The notes under the pieces are model-generated. The model was not told where the DNA came from, made no database searches, and saw only the letters and a list, made by a program, of their open reading frames with translations. Shown in pieces: positions 43,371-51,564 of a stretch of DNA of 64,000 nucleotides (position 1 is the stretch's first letter; every line of letters begins with the position of its first letter). This DNA comes from Variovorax sp. PMC12 (GTDB taxonomy: Bacteria; Pseudomonadota; Gammaproteobacteria; Burkholderiales; Burkholderiaceae_C), in NCBI RefSeq assembly GCF_003019815.1, contig NZ_CP027773.1, positions 2,987,001 through 3,051,000 of the forward strand, given 5' to 3'. The position numbers were made by a program, and so were the translations under genes.

Positions 43371-44353
43371 TCGGCCTTGGCACCCGAGGTCTTGACCACC
43401 TTCGACCAGCGTTCGATGTCGGCAGCGATGAGTTTGCCGAACTGCTCGGGCGTGTTTCCCGCGGGCTCGTAGCCCTGCGCGGCCAGGCGTTCCTTGAAAT
43501 CGGCGCTGTCGAGTTCGTGGCGGATCTCGGTGTTGAGCCTGGCGATCACGTCTTTGGGCGTGCCGGCCGGCGCCATCAGGCCGTTCCACACGGTCACCTC
43601 GAAGCCCGGCAAGCCGGCCTCGGCCACGGTGGGCACGTCCGGCAAGGCGGGCGAGCGCTTCGCGCCGGTCTGCGCAATGGCCTTGAGCTTGCCGCCCTTC
43701 ACCTGGGGCATGGCCGAATACATCATGTCCATGACGACCTGCGAGTTGCCGGCGATCACGTCCATCATGGCCGGCGCGCTGCCGTTGAACGGGATATGCG
43801 TCATCTTGATGCCGGCCTGCGAATCGAAGTACTCGGTCGCCAGATGGGTCGATGAGCCGTTGCCCGCCGACGTGAAGTTCAGCTCGCCGGGCCTGGCCTT
43901 GGCGCGTGCGATCAGGTCCTTCACGCTGTTGATGCCGAGAGCGGGATTCACCATCAGCAGCGCCGGCCCGCTGGTGAGTTCGGTGATGGGCGCCAGGTCG
44001 GTGCGGATGTCGTAGCGCAGGTTCTTGTAGAGCGACGGGTGGATGGTGTGCCCCATGGTCACCAGGACCAGCGTGTAGCCGTCGGCCGGCGAGCGCGCCA
44101 CCAGCTCGGCGCCCAGGTTGCCCGACGCGCCGGGCTTGTTCTCGACGATGAAGGGCTGGCCCATGCGTTCGCCCAGGCGCTGCGCGAGCAGGCGCGCCAC
44201 GCTGTCGTTGGTACCGCCCGGCGGGTAGGGCACGACGATCTTCACGGACTTGCTGGGGTAAGCGCCCTGCGCCAGAACGGCGGGGGAAATGCCGGCGAGG
44301 GCCAGCCATGCGATGCAGCAGCCCACGGCGGCGCGGCGTGTGATGGTGTTCAT
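43367..44353 (-). CDS. Bug-family (TctC-like) periplasmic solute-binding protein
   Basis: A 328-residue tripartite tricarboxylate transporter receptor of the Bug type. The signal peptide (MNTITRRAAVGCCIAWLALA, cleavage near VLAQG) precedes the mature start AYPSKSVKIVVPYPPGGTNDSVARLLAQRL, with ENKPGASGNLGAELVARSPADGYTL and FTSAGNGSSTHLATEYF. These receptors bind small carboxylates. ATG 44353 follows the family pattern. No membrane partners (TctA/TctB) are in the window. It is the first gene of the acyl-CoA operon. Confidence 0.94.
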   Translation of the reverse strand: MNTITRRAAVGCCIAWLALAGISPAVLAQGAYPSKSVKIVVPYPPGGTNDSVARLLAQRLGERMGQPFIVENKPGASGNLGAELVARSPADGYTLVLVTMGHTIHPSLYKNLRYDIRTDLAPITELTSGPALLMVNPALGINSVKDLIARAKARPGELNFTSAGNGSSTHLATEYFDSQAGIKMTHIPFNGSAPAMMDVIAGNSQVVMDMMYSAMPQVKGGKLKAIAQTGAKRSPALPDVPTVAEAGLPGFEVTVWNGLMAPAGTPKDVIARLNTEIRHELDSADFKERLAAQGYEPAGNTPEQFGKLIAADIERWSKVVKTSGAKAE

Positions 44354-44468
44354 TTGTCTTGTCTCCTGATGGCCGGTGTGCCGCTGACCGCTCAGCGCCA
44401 CCGTGATGGAGACCGAATCGTAGGGACCACGCTATATTCAATCCAATACTTTTGATGGACTCTCCTAT

Positions 44469-44481
44469 ATACGGGGTGTAT
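44469..44481. promoter_or_regulatory. Putative LysR operator at the regulator's own start
   Basis: ATAC-N5-GTAT (44469-44481) is a short palindrome embedded in a T-N11-A spacing typical of LysR sites. It ends two bases before the ATG at 44484, a position fit for autorepression of the LysR gene in the 130-bp divergent gap. Confidence 0.4.
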
Positions 44482-44483
44482 GG

Positions 44484-45431
44484 ATGGACCTGAGACAACT
44501 GCGCCAATTCCTGGCACTCGCCGAAACCGGCAGCTTCAGCGTCGCGGCCGAACGGTTGCACATGGCGCAGCCGCCGCTGTCGGTGGCCATCCGCAAGCTG
44601 GAAGAAGAACTGGGCACGCTGCTCTTCGTGCGCAGCTCGCGCGGCGTGAAGCTCACGGCCGCGGGCGACGCGGCGTTGAAGGCGGCGCGCGAATGCCTCG
44701 ATGCGGCCACGCACATCAAGGCCGCGGTGCAGCTCGCGGTAGCGGGCGAGTCGGGCAAGCTGGCCATCGGATTCAGCGGTTCGGTCACGCTGCGCCTGCT
44801 GCCACGGCTGGTGCAGGCGTTCCGGCTGCGCCACCCCGCGGTTCACCTCGACCTGAAGGAAGGCACGAATCTGGAGCTGCTCTCCCGCGTGGAGGCGGGC
44901 ACGCTCGACCTCGGCTTCGTGCGCGTTCCCACCAACCGGCCGCCCGAGCTACGCTTTCAGATGGTCGAGGAAGACCGCTTCTGCCTGGCGCTGCCGCGCG
45001 GCCATGCGCTCGCGCGCAAGCCTGCCGTGGCCCTGGCGGCGCTGGAGGGGCAACCCTTCATCGGCTACGCCCCCTCGCCCGTCGGCGGGCTGCATGCGGC
45101 GGTAAGCCTGGTGTTCCAGCGCGCGGGCGTGGCGCCGCGCATCACGCAGGAGGCCATTCAAGTGCAGACGGCGCTGGGACTGGTGGCCAGCGGCCTGGGA
45201 ATGGCCCTGGTGCCGGCTGCCAACACGCCTTACCAGCGGTCTCTGGGAGCGGTGTTCAGGCCGATCCTCGACCTGCCGGACGACGCGCGCATCGGCATTG
45301 CGCTGGCCTACCGGGCCAACACCGAAAACCCGGCGCTGAAGCGCTTTCTGGAAATCACCGTCGAGAAGAACGAAGGAATGGCGACGCCTGTCGCCGGACC
45401 CGCGGGTACCGCCGCTAGATCAGCGGCGTAG
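44484..45431 (+). CDS. LysR-family transcriptional regulator
   Basis: A 315-residue LysR regulator. Helix-turn-helix MDLRQLRQFLALAETGSFSVAAERLHMAQPPLSVAIRKLEEELG is followed by the effector domain (LAIGFSGSVTLRLLPRLVQAFRLRHPAV). It resembles BenM/CatM-like regulators in this block. It is divergent from the Bug/CoA-ligase operon by 130 bp and is the likely activator. Its last 17 bases overlap the convergent Crp/Fnr gene. Confidence 0.93.
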   Translation: MDLRQLRQFLALAETGSFSVAAERLHMAQPPLSVAIRKLEEELGTLLFVRSSRGVKLTAAGDAALKAARECLDAATHIKAAVQLAVAGESGKLAIGFSGSVTLRLLPRLVQAFRLRHPAVHLDLKEGTNLELLSRVEAGTLDLGFVRVPTNRPPELRFQMVEEDRFCLALPRGHALARKPAVALAALEGQPFIGYAPSPVGGLHAAVSLVFQRAGVAPRITQEAIQVQTALGLVASGLGMALVPAANTPYQRSLGAVFRPILDLPDDARIGIALAYRANTENPALKRFLEITVEKNEGMATPVAGPAGTAARSAA

Positions 45432-46185
45432 GCCGCATCGGCCGCTCGAAGTAGTCGCCCAGCGTCTCCAGCGCATGCGGCTCCATGATGCGCAGCCAGC
45501 CGGTGTCGATCTTGTAGAACCCGAGCCGCTGCAGCCGCCGCATCGTCTTGTTGGTGTGCACCAGCGAAAGCCCCAGCGCGTCGGCGATGTGCTGCTGGTT
45601 GAACGGAAACTCGACCCAGCCGTCGCGCACCATGCCCACGCGCTCGGCGCGGCGGTACAGGTGCATCAGCAGCATCGCCACCCGCTCGCCGGCGTTGCGC
45701 CGGCCGGTGGTGACAAGGTTGTCGTCCACCATCTTTTCCTCGCGCGCGGCGAGCCAGGTGATGTCGTAGCCGAGCTTGGGCTGGGCGTGGAACAGGCCCC
45801 AGAGCCGGTCGCGCGAGAAGGCGCACAGCGTGACGTCGGTGACGGCCTCGACGCCGTGCGTCTGGCCGTCGGCGAACTCGTCCTGCAGGCCGATGAAGTC
45901 ACCGGGCAGGAGAAAGCTCAGGATCTGCCGCCGGCCATCGCTCAGCGTCTTGTAGCGAAAGGCCCAGCCCGAATAGAGAGTGAAGAGCTGCGAACTGGGC
46001 CGATGCTCCTCGATGATCGAGCTTCCGGCCTCCACGCGCCGGGCCCCGACCCGGAACGACTGGATGGTCTTGAGTTCTTCGTCGGTGGCAGGAAGGAAGG
46101 CGTCGAGCTGGCGCAACGCGCACTGGTCGCACGGATTGACGCCTTGAGGCGGCGCTGCGGCGGCGGGGTAGTCCTCGAATTTCAC
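45415..46185 (-). CDS. Crp/Fnr-family transcriptional regulator
   Basis: A 256-residue Crp/Fnr regulator. The N-terminus has NPCDQCALR (Cys19, Cys22), a cNMP-like beta-barrel spans about 35-150 (LFTLYSGWAFRYKTLSDGRRQILSFLLPGDFIGLQ) and a C-terminal winged helix carries FPFNQQHIADALGLSLVHTNKTMRRLQ. Cys121 is a third cysteine near FNR's fourth ligand, but no counterpart of Cys29 is present, so a canonical four-Cys cluster is unlikely. Starts with GTG at 46185. It is divergent from a BLUF gene. Confidence 0.92.
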   Translation of the reverse strand: MKFEDYPAAAAPPQGVNPCDQCALRQLDAFLPATDEELKTIQSFRVGARRVEAGSSIIEEHRPSSQLFTLYSGWAFRYKTLSDGRRQILSFLLPGDFIGLQDEFADGQTHGVEAVTDVTLCAFSRDRLWGLFHAQPKLGYDITWLAAREEKMVDDNLVTTGRRNAGERVAMLLMHLYRRAERVGMVRDGWVEFPFNQQHIADALGLSLVHTNKTMRRLQRLGFYKIDTGWLRIMEPHALETLGDYFERPMRPTPLI

Positions 46186-46208
46186 GCTTAACTATAGGCC
46201 GTCCGGCT

Positions 46209-46238
46209 GTGTCTTTTGACATTTCAGGGTGTCTTTTG
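46209..46238. promoter_or_regulatory. Tandem 10-bp repeat in the Crp/Fnr-BLUF divergent promoter
   Basis: GTGTCTTTTG occurs at 46209-46218 and 46229-46238, exactly 20 bp apart, and GACA-N8-TGTC lies across them. This spacing is two helical turns and suggests side-by-side protein binding, perhaps by the Crp/Fnr protein. It lies 24 bp upstream of the Crp/Fnr GTG and 40 bp upstream of the BLUF ATG. Confidence 0.45.
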
Positions 46239-46277
46239 CGTCACTAGACTGCGCAGCGCCCTCCCTTGACAAGACGC

Positions 46278-46682
46278 ATGACGCAAGACCAGACGCTTTA
46301 CGAAATCCTTTACTGCAGCACCCTCGTGCAGGACCTGTCACCCCGAACGGTGGGCGCGATCGTCAGCCAGGCGCGTGGGCGCAACGCCGAGCATGGCATC
46401 ACGGGACTGCTGGTTTTCGACGGCTTGCGGTTCTGCCAGCACCTGGAAGGGCCGCGCGAGGAGGTTCAGGCGCTGATGCAGCGGATCGAACGCGACCCGC
46501 GCCATGTCGATGTACGCATCGCCTATGAAGGCGCACTGAGCAACCGGCGCTACACCGGTTTCGGGCTGGGCCTGGCCGAAAGCGAGGGGCCGCACCTGAT
46601 GTCGGGCGTGCACGCACTGGAAGGCGAAACCGCCCTGCTGCATTTCCTGGCGCTGCGGCCCAGCTTCGACATCAACGGCTGA
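46278..46682 (+). CDS. BLUF-domain blue-light sensor protein
   Basis: A 134-residue stand-alone BLUF protein binding FAD. LYEILYCSTLVQDLS carries the photoactive Tyr, ARGRNAEHGITGLLVFDG the flavin-contacting Asn, and FCQHLEGPREEVQALMQRIERDPRH the key Gln. The C-terminal extension beyond the domain is about 40 residues with no output domain, so it must act through a partner. ATG 46278 is preferred over an in-frame TTG at 46266. It is divergent from the Crp/Fnr gene, a possible partner. Confidence 0.9.
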   Translation: MTQDQTLYEILYCSTLVQDLSPRTVGAIVSQARGRNAEHGITGLLVFDGLRFCQHLEGPREEVQALMQRIERDPRHVDVRIAYEGALSNRRYTGFGLGLAESEGPHLMSGVHALEGETALLHFLALRPSFDING

Positions 46683-46695
46683 GGAACGCCCAAGC

Positions 46696-46726
46696 AAAGA
46701 AAAAGGCGGCCGAAGCCGCCTCTCTC
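46696..46726 (-). terminator. Intrinsic terminator after DUF2917 gene 1
   Basis: Read on the minus strand, GGCGGC-TTCG-GCCGCC is followed by TTTTTCTTTG, a classic intrinsic terminator with a stable tetraloop, 22 bp after the stop of the DUF2917 gene. On the plus strand the same hairpin lies 22 bp after the BLUF gene but lacks a good T tract. Confidence 0.8.
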
Positions 46727-46747
46727 GAGCGCAGGGTTGGCGGAGGA

Positions 46748-47071
46748 TCAGGCGTTGTCCCAGCTGTAGGTCGCGCCGTAGCCGTCCCACGCTTCCATGA
46801 CGATGCGCTGGCCCGCCGCCACCGTGAGCGATTCCCCGGGTGCGAGCACCAGGTCTTCGCTGGGATTGGCGAGCGTGGCGTCGGGGGTGACCCACACGCG
46901 GCCCTGCTTGACCCGCAGCACGCTGGTCGAACGCGCCTTCAGGCTCATCGCCTCGCCGGGGGCGATCTGCCAGGCGCCGCGGCGCACGGCTGGCGGCACT
47001 GCGGCAGTGGCGGTGCGGGCGGGAACGGACAGGGACGAGAGCGATTCGGTGGTGCAGACGGCGGTGGACAT
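46748..47071 (-). CDS. DUF2917 protein 1
   Basis: A 107-residue DUF2917 protein, probably a small beta-barrel (cupin-like). An unstructured N-terminus rich in Ser, Thr and Ala is followed by AWQIAPGEAMSLKARSTSVLRVKQGRVWVTPD, DLVLAPGESLTVAAGQRIVMEAW and a short end. Function unknown. It ends at an intrinsic terminator and is divergent from a GcvA-like LysR gene, 173 bp away. A second DUF2917 protein lies at 58802, also divergent from a regulator. Confidence 0.87.
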   Translation of the reverse strand: MSTAVCTTESLSSLSVPARTATAAVPPAVRRGAWQIAPGEAMSLKARSTSVLRVKQGRVWVTPDATLANPSEDLVLAPGESLTVAAGQRIVMEAWDGYGATYSWDNA

Positions 47072-47244
47072 GATGAGGACTCCTGGGCTTGCCGAAGCGC
47101 TTGACAGACAGAAGGCAATTGCGCAGTTCGGGAATGAATGATCGTTTCTGGCCCGTTGGCAGTCCAATGAAAAGGAGGTAGCCTACTGATGCCCGTTTCG
47201 CATCAATGCATCCGGCCGCCGGATTGCCGCCCGAAGTCATACCC

Positions 47245-48228
47245 ATGCAACATTCGCAAACCCATTTGCGCTCCCGCCCGATCTCGGCCGGGCATCTGCG
47301 CGCCTTCGAGGCCGTCGCCCGCCACCTGAATTTCCGCGCCGCCGCCGAGGAAATGGCGCTCACCCAGTCGGCTGTCAGCCGGCAGATCCAGTCGCTGGAA
47401 GAAGAAGTGGGCGTGGCGCTGTTCCTGCGCCACACGCGGGCGGTGGAGCTCACCAGCGCCGGCGCGCAGCTGCTGCTGGCGGTGCAGCAGTCGCTGCCGC
47501 GCATCGACACGGCGGTGCGACAGATCAGGCAGAGCGCGGGGCGCAAGAGCGTGTCGCTGACCACCTTCGCCTCATTTGCGTCGATGTGGCTGATTCCCCG
47601 GCTGGAAGCCTTCCAGCGCGACAACCCCGAGATCGACATCCGCATCGACGCCAGCGACGTGGCGGTCGACCTCGAAGTGGCCGACGTCGACATCGCGCTG
47701 CGCTACGGCCCGCGCGAGGTCATGCCGGCCGGCGCGGTGCGCCTGTTCGGCGAAACGCTGACGCCGGTGGCCAGCCCCTGGCTGCTGAAGAGCAGCCCGC
47801 CCATCAGGACGCCGGCCGACATCACCCGCTTCACGCTGATCGAGGCCGGCGACGCCCACCGCACCCACCTCGAGTGGCTGACCTGGCGCCGCTGGTTCGA
47901 AGTGAACGGCCAGGAACGCGCGCAGCCCAAGCGCTGGCTCTATTTCAACTACGCCTACCAGATGGTGCAGGCCGCCCTCACGGGCCAGGGCGTGACGCTC
48001 GCGCGCAGCTCGCTGATTGCCGAGAGCCTGGCCAACGGCGACCTGGTCGAGGTGCTGCCGCAGCACCGCATGGACTCGCCGATGGCCTACTGGCTCATCG
48101 CCGGTCCGCGCAACGCGCTGCGGCCCGAGATCAAGGCCTTCTGGGACTGGCTGCAGACGCAGGCCATCACCACGCGCGAGACCATCGGCGAGGTGCCCGA
48201 CCCGGACACGGTGGACAACCTCGACTGA
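47245..48228 (+). CDS. LysR-family transcriptional regulator (GcvA-like)
   Basis: A 327-residue LysR regulator of the GcvA group: HLRAFEAVARHLNFRAAAEEMALTQSAVSRQIQSLEEEVGVALFLR, then LTTFASFASMWLIPRLEAFQRDNPEIDIRIDAS and DVDIALRYGPRE, typical of that group. ATG 47245 is chosen; ATG 47206 is in frame upstream. A strong AAAGGAGG (47171-47178) instead faces an out-of-frame ATG at 47189 opening a 46-codon frame, a possible leader peptide. It is divergent from DUF2917 protein 1, its probable target. Confidence 0.9.
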   Translation: MQHSQTHLRSRPISAGHLRAFEAVARHLNFRAAAEEMALTQSAVSRQIQSLEEEVGVALFLRHTRAVELTSAGAQLLLAVQQSLPRIDTAVRQIRQSAGRKSVSLTTFASFASMWLIPRLEAFQRDNPEIDIRIDASDVAVDLEVADVDIALRYGPREVMPAGAVRLFGETLTPVASPWLLKSSPPIRTPADITRFTLIEAGDAHRTHLEWLTWRRWFEVNGQERAQPKRWLYFNYAYQMVQAALTGQGVTLARSSLIAESLANGDLVEVLPQHRMDSPMAYWLIAGPRNALRPEIKAFWDWLQTQAITTRETIGEVPDPDTVDNLD

Positions 48229-48237
48229 GCCGGGGGC

Positions 48238-48855
48238 TCAGCTGGTCGGCCAGACCACGCCGTTGTCGTTCAGGATGGCGTCCAGCGGCAGGTCGTGCGC
48301 CTCGGGCTCGAAGTCGTCCAGGAAGCCGTGGGTGAACCCCAGCCCCACCGTGAACGGCCGCGGCTCCAGCGCCGCCAGCGTGCGGTCGTAGAAGCCGCCG
48401 CCGTAGCCCAGCCGGTACCCGCCCGCGCTGTAGCCCACGCAGGGCACGAACAGCAGGGTCGGCACGATCAGCTCGGTGTCCTTGGGCTTGGGGATGCCGT
48501 AGGCGTCTTCTTCCATCTGGCAGCCCGGATACCAGGCATGGAAGGTCAGGGTCTTGTGAACTTTGTCGATCACCGGCAGTCCGATGCGGCGGCGCTGCGG
48601 CTCTTCCATGAGCTCGCCGTCCTCCTTCCAGCGGTGCAGAGCGGGCAGCGGATCGAACTCGCCCTTGATCGGCCAGTACGCGCCGATCACGGTGTCGGGC
48701 CGGCCGACCAGCCAGATCCGCATCACGCGCTGCAGGAGATCGGCGCGCGCCAGGCGGTCGGGCATTGCCAGTCGCTGCTCGATCAGTGCTTTTCGCAGCT
48801 GATCCTTAAGAAAACTCGCGGTCGCCGAGGTGTCGGCATCCTTTGACTTGTCCAT
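48238..48855 (-). CDS. 5-formyltetrahydrofolate cyclo-ligase family protein
   Basis: A 205-residue methenyl-THF synthetase-like enzyme that recycles 5-formyl-THF with ATP. It has LRKALIEQRLAMPDRLARADLLQ, IGAYWPIKGEFDPLPAL, PKPKDTELIVPTLLFVPCVGYSAGGYRLGYGGGFYDRTLA (the conserved Gly-rich signature) and VGLGFTHGFLDDF. ATG 48855 is nine bases from the divergent transglycosylase ATG. It converges on the LysR gene. Confidence 0.93.
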   Translation of the reverse strand: MDKSKDADTSATASFLKDQLRKALIEQRLAMPDRLARADLLQRVMRIWLVGRPDTVIGAYWPIKGEFDPLPALHRWKEDGELMEEPQRRRIGLPVIDKVHKTLTFHAWYPGCQMEEDAYGIPKPKDTELIVPTLLFVPCVGYSAGGYRLGYGGGFYDRTLAALEPRPFTVGLGFTHGFLDDFEPEAHDLPLDAILNDNGVVWPTS

Positions 48856-48864
48856 AATCCCCCG

Positions 48865-50895
48865 ATGCAGTTCCCAAGCATTTTGGCATCCAAGCGCCGC
48901 CGCCCGCGCGGCGCAACTCCCGCACTCGTTTTTTCCGCTGTCCTGGCGCTCGCCGCGTTGCTCTCCCAGCAACCCGCCGCGGCCCAGAACAACACCAACG
49001 ACGACGTGCTCATCCAGATGAAGCAGGCCTTCCAGCGCGGCGACAAGGCCCGCCTGTCGGCCCTGCTGCCGCAGGCCCGCGGGCATGCACTGGAACCTTG
49101 GGCCGCCTACTGGGAACTCAAGGCGCGCCTGCAGGAAGCCTCGCCCACCGAGGTGCAGGACTTCTTCGCGCGCTATGCCGGCACCTACCAGGAAGACCGC
49201 CTGCGCAACGACTGGCTGCTGCTCACCGGCCAGCGCCGCGACTGGGACAACTTCTCCGCCGCCATCGCCGGCTTCCGCATGGGCGACGACGCGCAGGTGC
49301 GCTGCTACGCCACGCTGGTCGACACGCTGCGCAGCGGCACCGCCACCCAGGCGCAGGCCGACGAGGTGCGCCGCAACTGGTTCGCACAGAAAGACGCCGA
49401 CGACGGCTGCCTCACCGCAGCCGACCGCATGGTCGCCGCCCGCCTCATGACGCCGGCAGACGCCTGGAAGAAGGCGCGCCTGGCCATGGAGGCCAACCGC
49501 CCGCAGGCCGCGCGCGGCGCGGTCACCATCGCCGCGCCCGACGCGCTGCCGCTGTTCGAGGAGGTGAACGCCAGCGCCGCCAAGTTCCTGGCCGGGCGCG
49601 CCTTCGTGGCCGCCAAGTCGCGCAAGGAGCTGGTGGTGCTCGCGCTCATCAAGGTGGCCATCGCCGACCCCGACATGGCCGCGTCGCAGCTCGACGGCAA
49701 ATGGGGCCCGATGCTCTCGGCCGAGGAGCGCAACTGGCTCTGGGGCACCATCGGCCGCCAGGCAGCGAACAAGCTGTCGCCGCAGGCCGGCACCTACTTC
49801 GCCAACGTCACCAAGAACAGCGACCTGTCGGACGACATGCTCGGCTGGCGCGTGCGCGCCGCCTTGCGCGCCGGCCAATGGAAAGAGGTGGCGCCCGCCA
49901 TCAACGCCATGAGCGAAACCGCCCAGCTCGACCCCACCTGGGTCTACTGGAAGGCCCGCGCGCTGGCCAACAGCGGCAGCGAAGAGCGCCGCGCCCAGGC
50001 CCGCGAGCTCTACCAGAGCATTGCCGGCTCGCGCGGCTTCTACGAAATGCTGGCGCTCGAGGAGCTGGGCCAGCGCACCGTGGTGCCCACCCGCCCCGCC
50101 CCGCTCACGCCCGAAGAAAAAGCCGCCGCCCGCGCCAACCCGTCGCTGGCCCGCGGCCTCTATGCCATCGCGATCGGCCTGCGCCCCGAAGGCACGCGCG
50201 AGTGGAACTACGCCACCAACCTGCACGACAAGGGCGGCATGGACGACCGCGCCCTGCTGGCCGCGGCCGACTTCGCCTGCCAGCGCGAGGTGTGGGACCG
50301 CTGCATCAACACCAGCGAGCGCACCAAGGGCGTGGTCGACGTCGACCAGCGCTTCCCCATGCCCTTCCACGACACGGTGCTGCGCAAGAGCCAGGACATC
50401 GGCCTCGACCCGGCCTACGTCTACGGCCTGATCCGCCAGGAAAGCCGCTTCATCATGGATGCGCGCTCGGGCGTCGGCGCTTCGGGCCTGATGCAGGTCA
50501 TGCCCGCCACCGCGCGCTGGACGGCCCGCAAGATCGGCCTGACCGACTTCTCGCCCAACCAGATCAACGACCGCGAGACCAACATCACCATCGGCACCAA
50601 CTACCTGAAGCTGGCGCTCGACGACTTCGACGGCTCCATGGCGCTGGCCGCCGCCGCCTACAACGCCGGCCCGGGCCGGCCGCGCAACTGGCGCAACGGC
50701 CCGGTGCTCGACGCCGCCATCTGGGCCGAGAACGTGCCCTTCAGCGAGACGCGCGACTACGTGAAGAAGGTGCTGGCCAACACCACCAACTACGCCGCCA
50801 TCATCAGCGGCCGGCCGCAGTCGCTGAAGGAGCGCCTGGGCCGCATCGGCCCGCGCGACGCCGCCGAGCCCGAACCCAACAAGGACCTGCCTTGA
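48865..50895 (+). CDS. Soluble lytic murein transglycosylase (Slt-like)
   Basis: A 676-residue periplasmic lytic transglycosylase that cleaves peptidoglycan to 1,6-anhydro-MurNAc ends. Signal peptide about residues 1-40 (TPALVFSAVLALAALLSQQPAAAQ). The large helical U-shaped domain spans about 45-480 (WAAYWELKARLQ, EDRLRNDWLLLTGQRRDW). The C-terminal SLT domain has catalytic Glu526 in LIRQESRFIMDARSGVGASGLMQVMPATARW, then NITIGTNYLKLALDDFDG and AAAYNAGPGRPRNW. It has the usual E. coli Slt70 plan. Confidence 0.95.
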   Translation: MQFPSILASKRRRPRGATPALVFSAVLALAALLSQQPAAAQNNTNDDVLIQMKQAFQRGDKARLSALLPQARGHALEPWAAYWELKARLQEASPTEVQDFFARYAGTYQEDRLRNDWLLLTGQRRDWDNFSAAIAGFRMGDDAQVRCYATLVDTLRSGTATQAQADEVRRNWFAQKDADDGCLTAADRMVAARLMTPADAWKKARLAMEANRPQAARGAVTIAAPDALPLFEEVNASAAKFLAGRAFVAAKSRKELVVLALIKVAIADPDMAASQLDGKWGPMLSAEERNWLWGTIGRQAANKLSPQAGTYFANVTKNSDLSDDMLGWRVRAALRAGQWKEVAPAINAMSETAQLDPTWVYWKARALANSGSEERRAQARELYQSIAGSRGFYEMLALEELGQRTVVPTRPAPLTPEEKAAARANPSLARGLYAIAIGLRPEGTREWNYATNLHDKGGMDDRALLAAADFACQREVWDRCINTSERTKGVVDVDQRFPMPFHDTVLRKSQDIGLDPAYVYGLIRQESRFIMDARSGVGASGLMQVMPATARWTARKIGLTDFSPNQINDRETNITIGTNYLKLALDDFDGSMALAAAAYNAGPGRPRNWRNGPVLDAAIWAENVPFSETRDYVKKVLANTTNYAAIISGRPQSLKERLGRIGPRDAAEPEPNKDLP

Positions 50896-50905
50896 GGCGC
50901 TCGGC

Positions 50906-51466
50906 ATGAGCTGGCGCGACGAGGTCCTGGACACCATCGCGTCCGAGTTCTCGGACGTGACCGACGTCGCGCAGCTCACGCGCATCGTGCTGCGCCTCAC
51001 GCTGGCCGCCGCGCTGGGCTTCCTGCTCGGCTTCGAGCGCGAGCAGGCGGGCAAGGCGGCCGGCGTGCGCACCCACATGCTGGTGGCCATCGGCTCGGCG
51101 ATGTTCGTGCTGATACCGCAGCAGACCGGCATCGTGCCGGCAGACATGAGCCGGGTGATCCAGGGGCTGGTGGCGGGCGTGGGCTTTCTTTGCGCCGGCA
51201 CCATCCTCAAGCAGGGCAAGGACGAAAGCCACGTGCAGGGCCTGACCACCGCCGCCGGACTGTGGATGACGGCCGCCATCGGCATGGCCTGCGGCCTCGG
51301 GCGCGAAGCCACCGCGCTGCTGAGCGCACTGCTGGCGCTGGCGGTGCTGTCGCTGGTGCCGCGCCTCGTGGGGCTGATCGAGCGCGTGACCGGCCCTCAG
51401 AAGGGCGGCGAAGACGGCACCGCGCCGCGCGTCATCGCCTCGGCCGACGACACGCCCGCGCGCTGA
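50906..51466 (+). CDS. MgtC/SapB family inner-membrane protein
   Basis: A 186-residue MgtC-type membrane protein. Four to five membrane spans include LTLAAALGFLLGFEREQAGKAAGVRTHMLVAIGSAMFVLIPQ, VAGVGFLCAGTILKQG, VQGLTTAAGLWMTAAIGMACGLG and ALLALAVLSLVPRLVGLI. The family signature GFEREQAGKAAGVRTH is complete. It lacks the C-terminal ACT-like domain of Salmonella MgtC. It begins 10 bp after the transglycosylase stop and is probably cotranscribed. Function in this family is linked to Mg2+ limitation and ATPase control. Confidence 0.9.
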   Translation: MSWRDEVLDTIASEFSDVTDVAQLTRIVLRLTLAAALGFLLGFEREQAGKAAGVRTHMLVAIGSAMFVLIPQQTGIVPADMSRVIQGLVAGVGFLCAGTILKQGKDESHVQGLTTAAGLWMTAAIGMACGLGREATALLSALLALAVLSLVPRLVGLIERVTGPQKGGEDGTAPRVIASADDTPAR

Positions 51467-51564
51467 AGGCGCCGGCGCATCAATTCGCGCCGCGTTCGTC
51501 ATCAATCGGGCCGTGGCGCGCAGCTAGCATTTAGAACTTTGCACCCAACGCCCGGGAGACTCTC

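Noticed and set aside
41214..44846. A single 1210-codon open frame covering both CoA ligase and transporter receptor region
   Set aside because: Only the part up to 43370 encodes the CoA ligase; the rest is the antisense-like shadow of the Bug receptor, which has its own clear frame and signal peptide.
46216..46250. Sigma-70 promoter TTGACA with TAGACT
   Set aside because: The spacing is about 23 bp, too long for a standard promoter; only the tandem repeat is reported.
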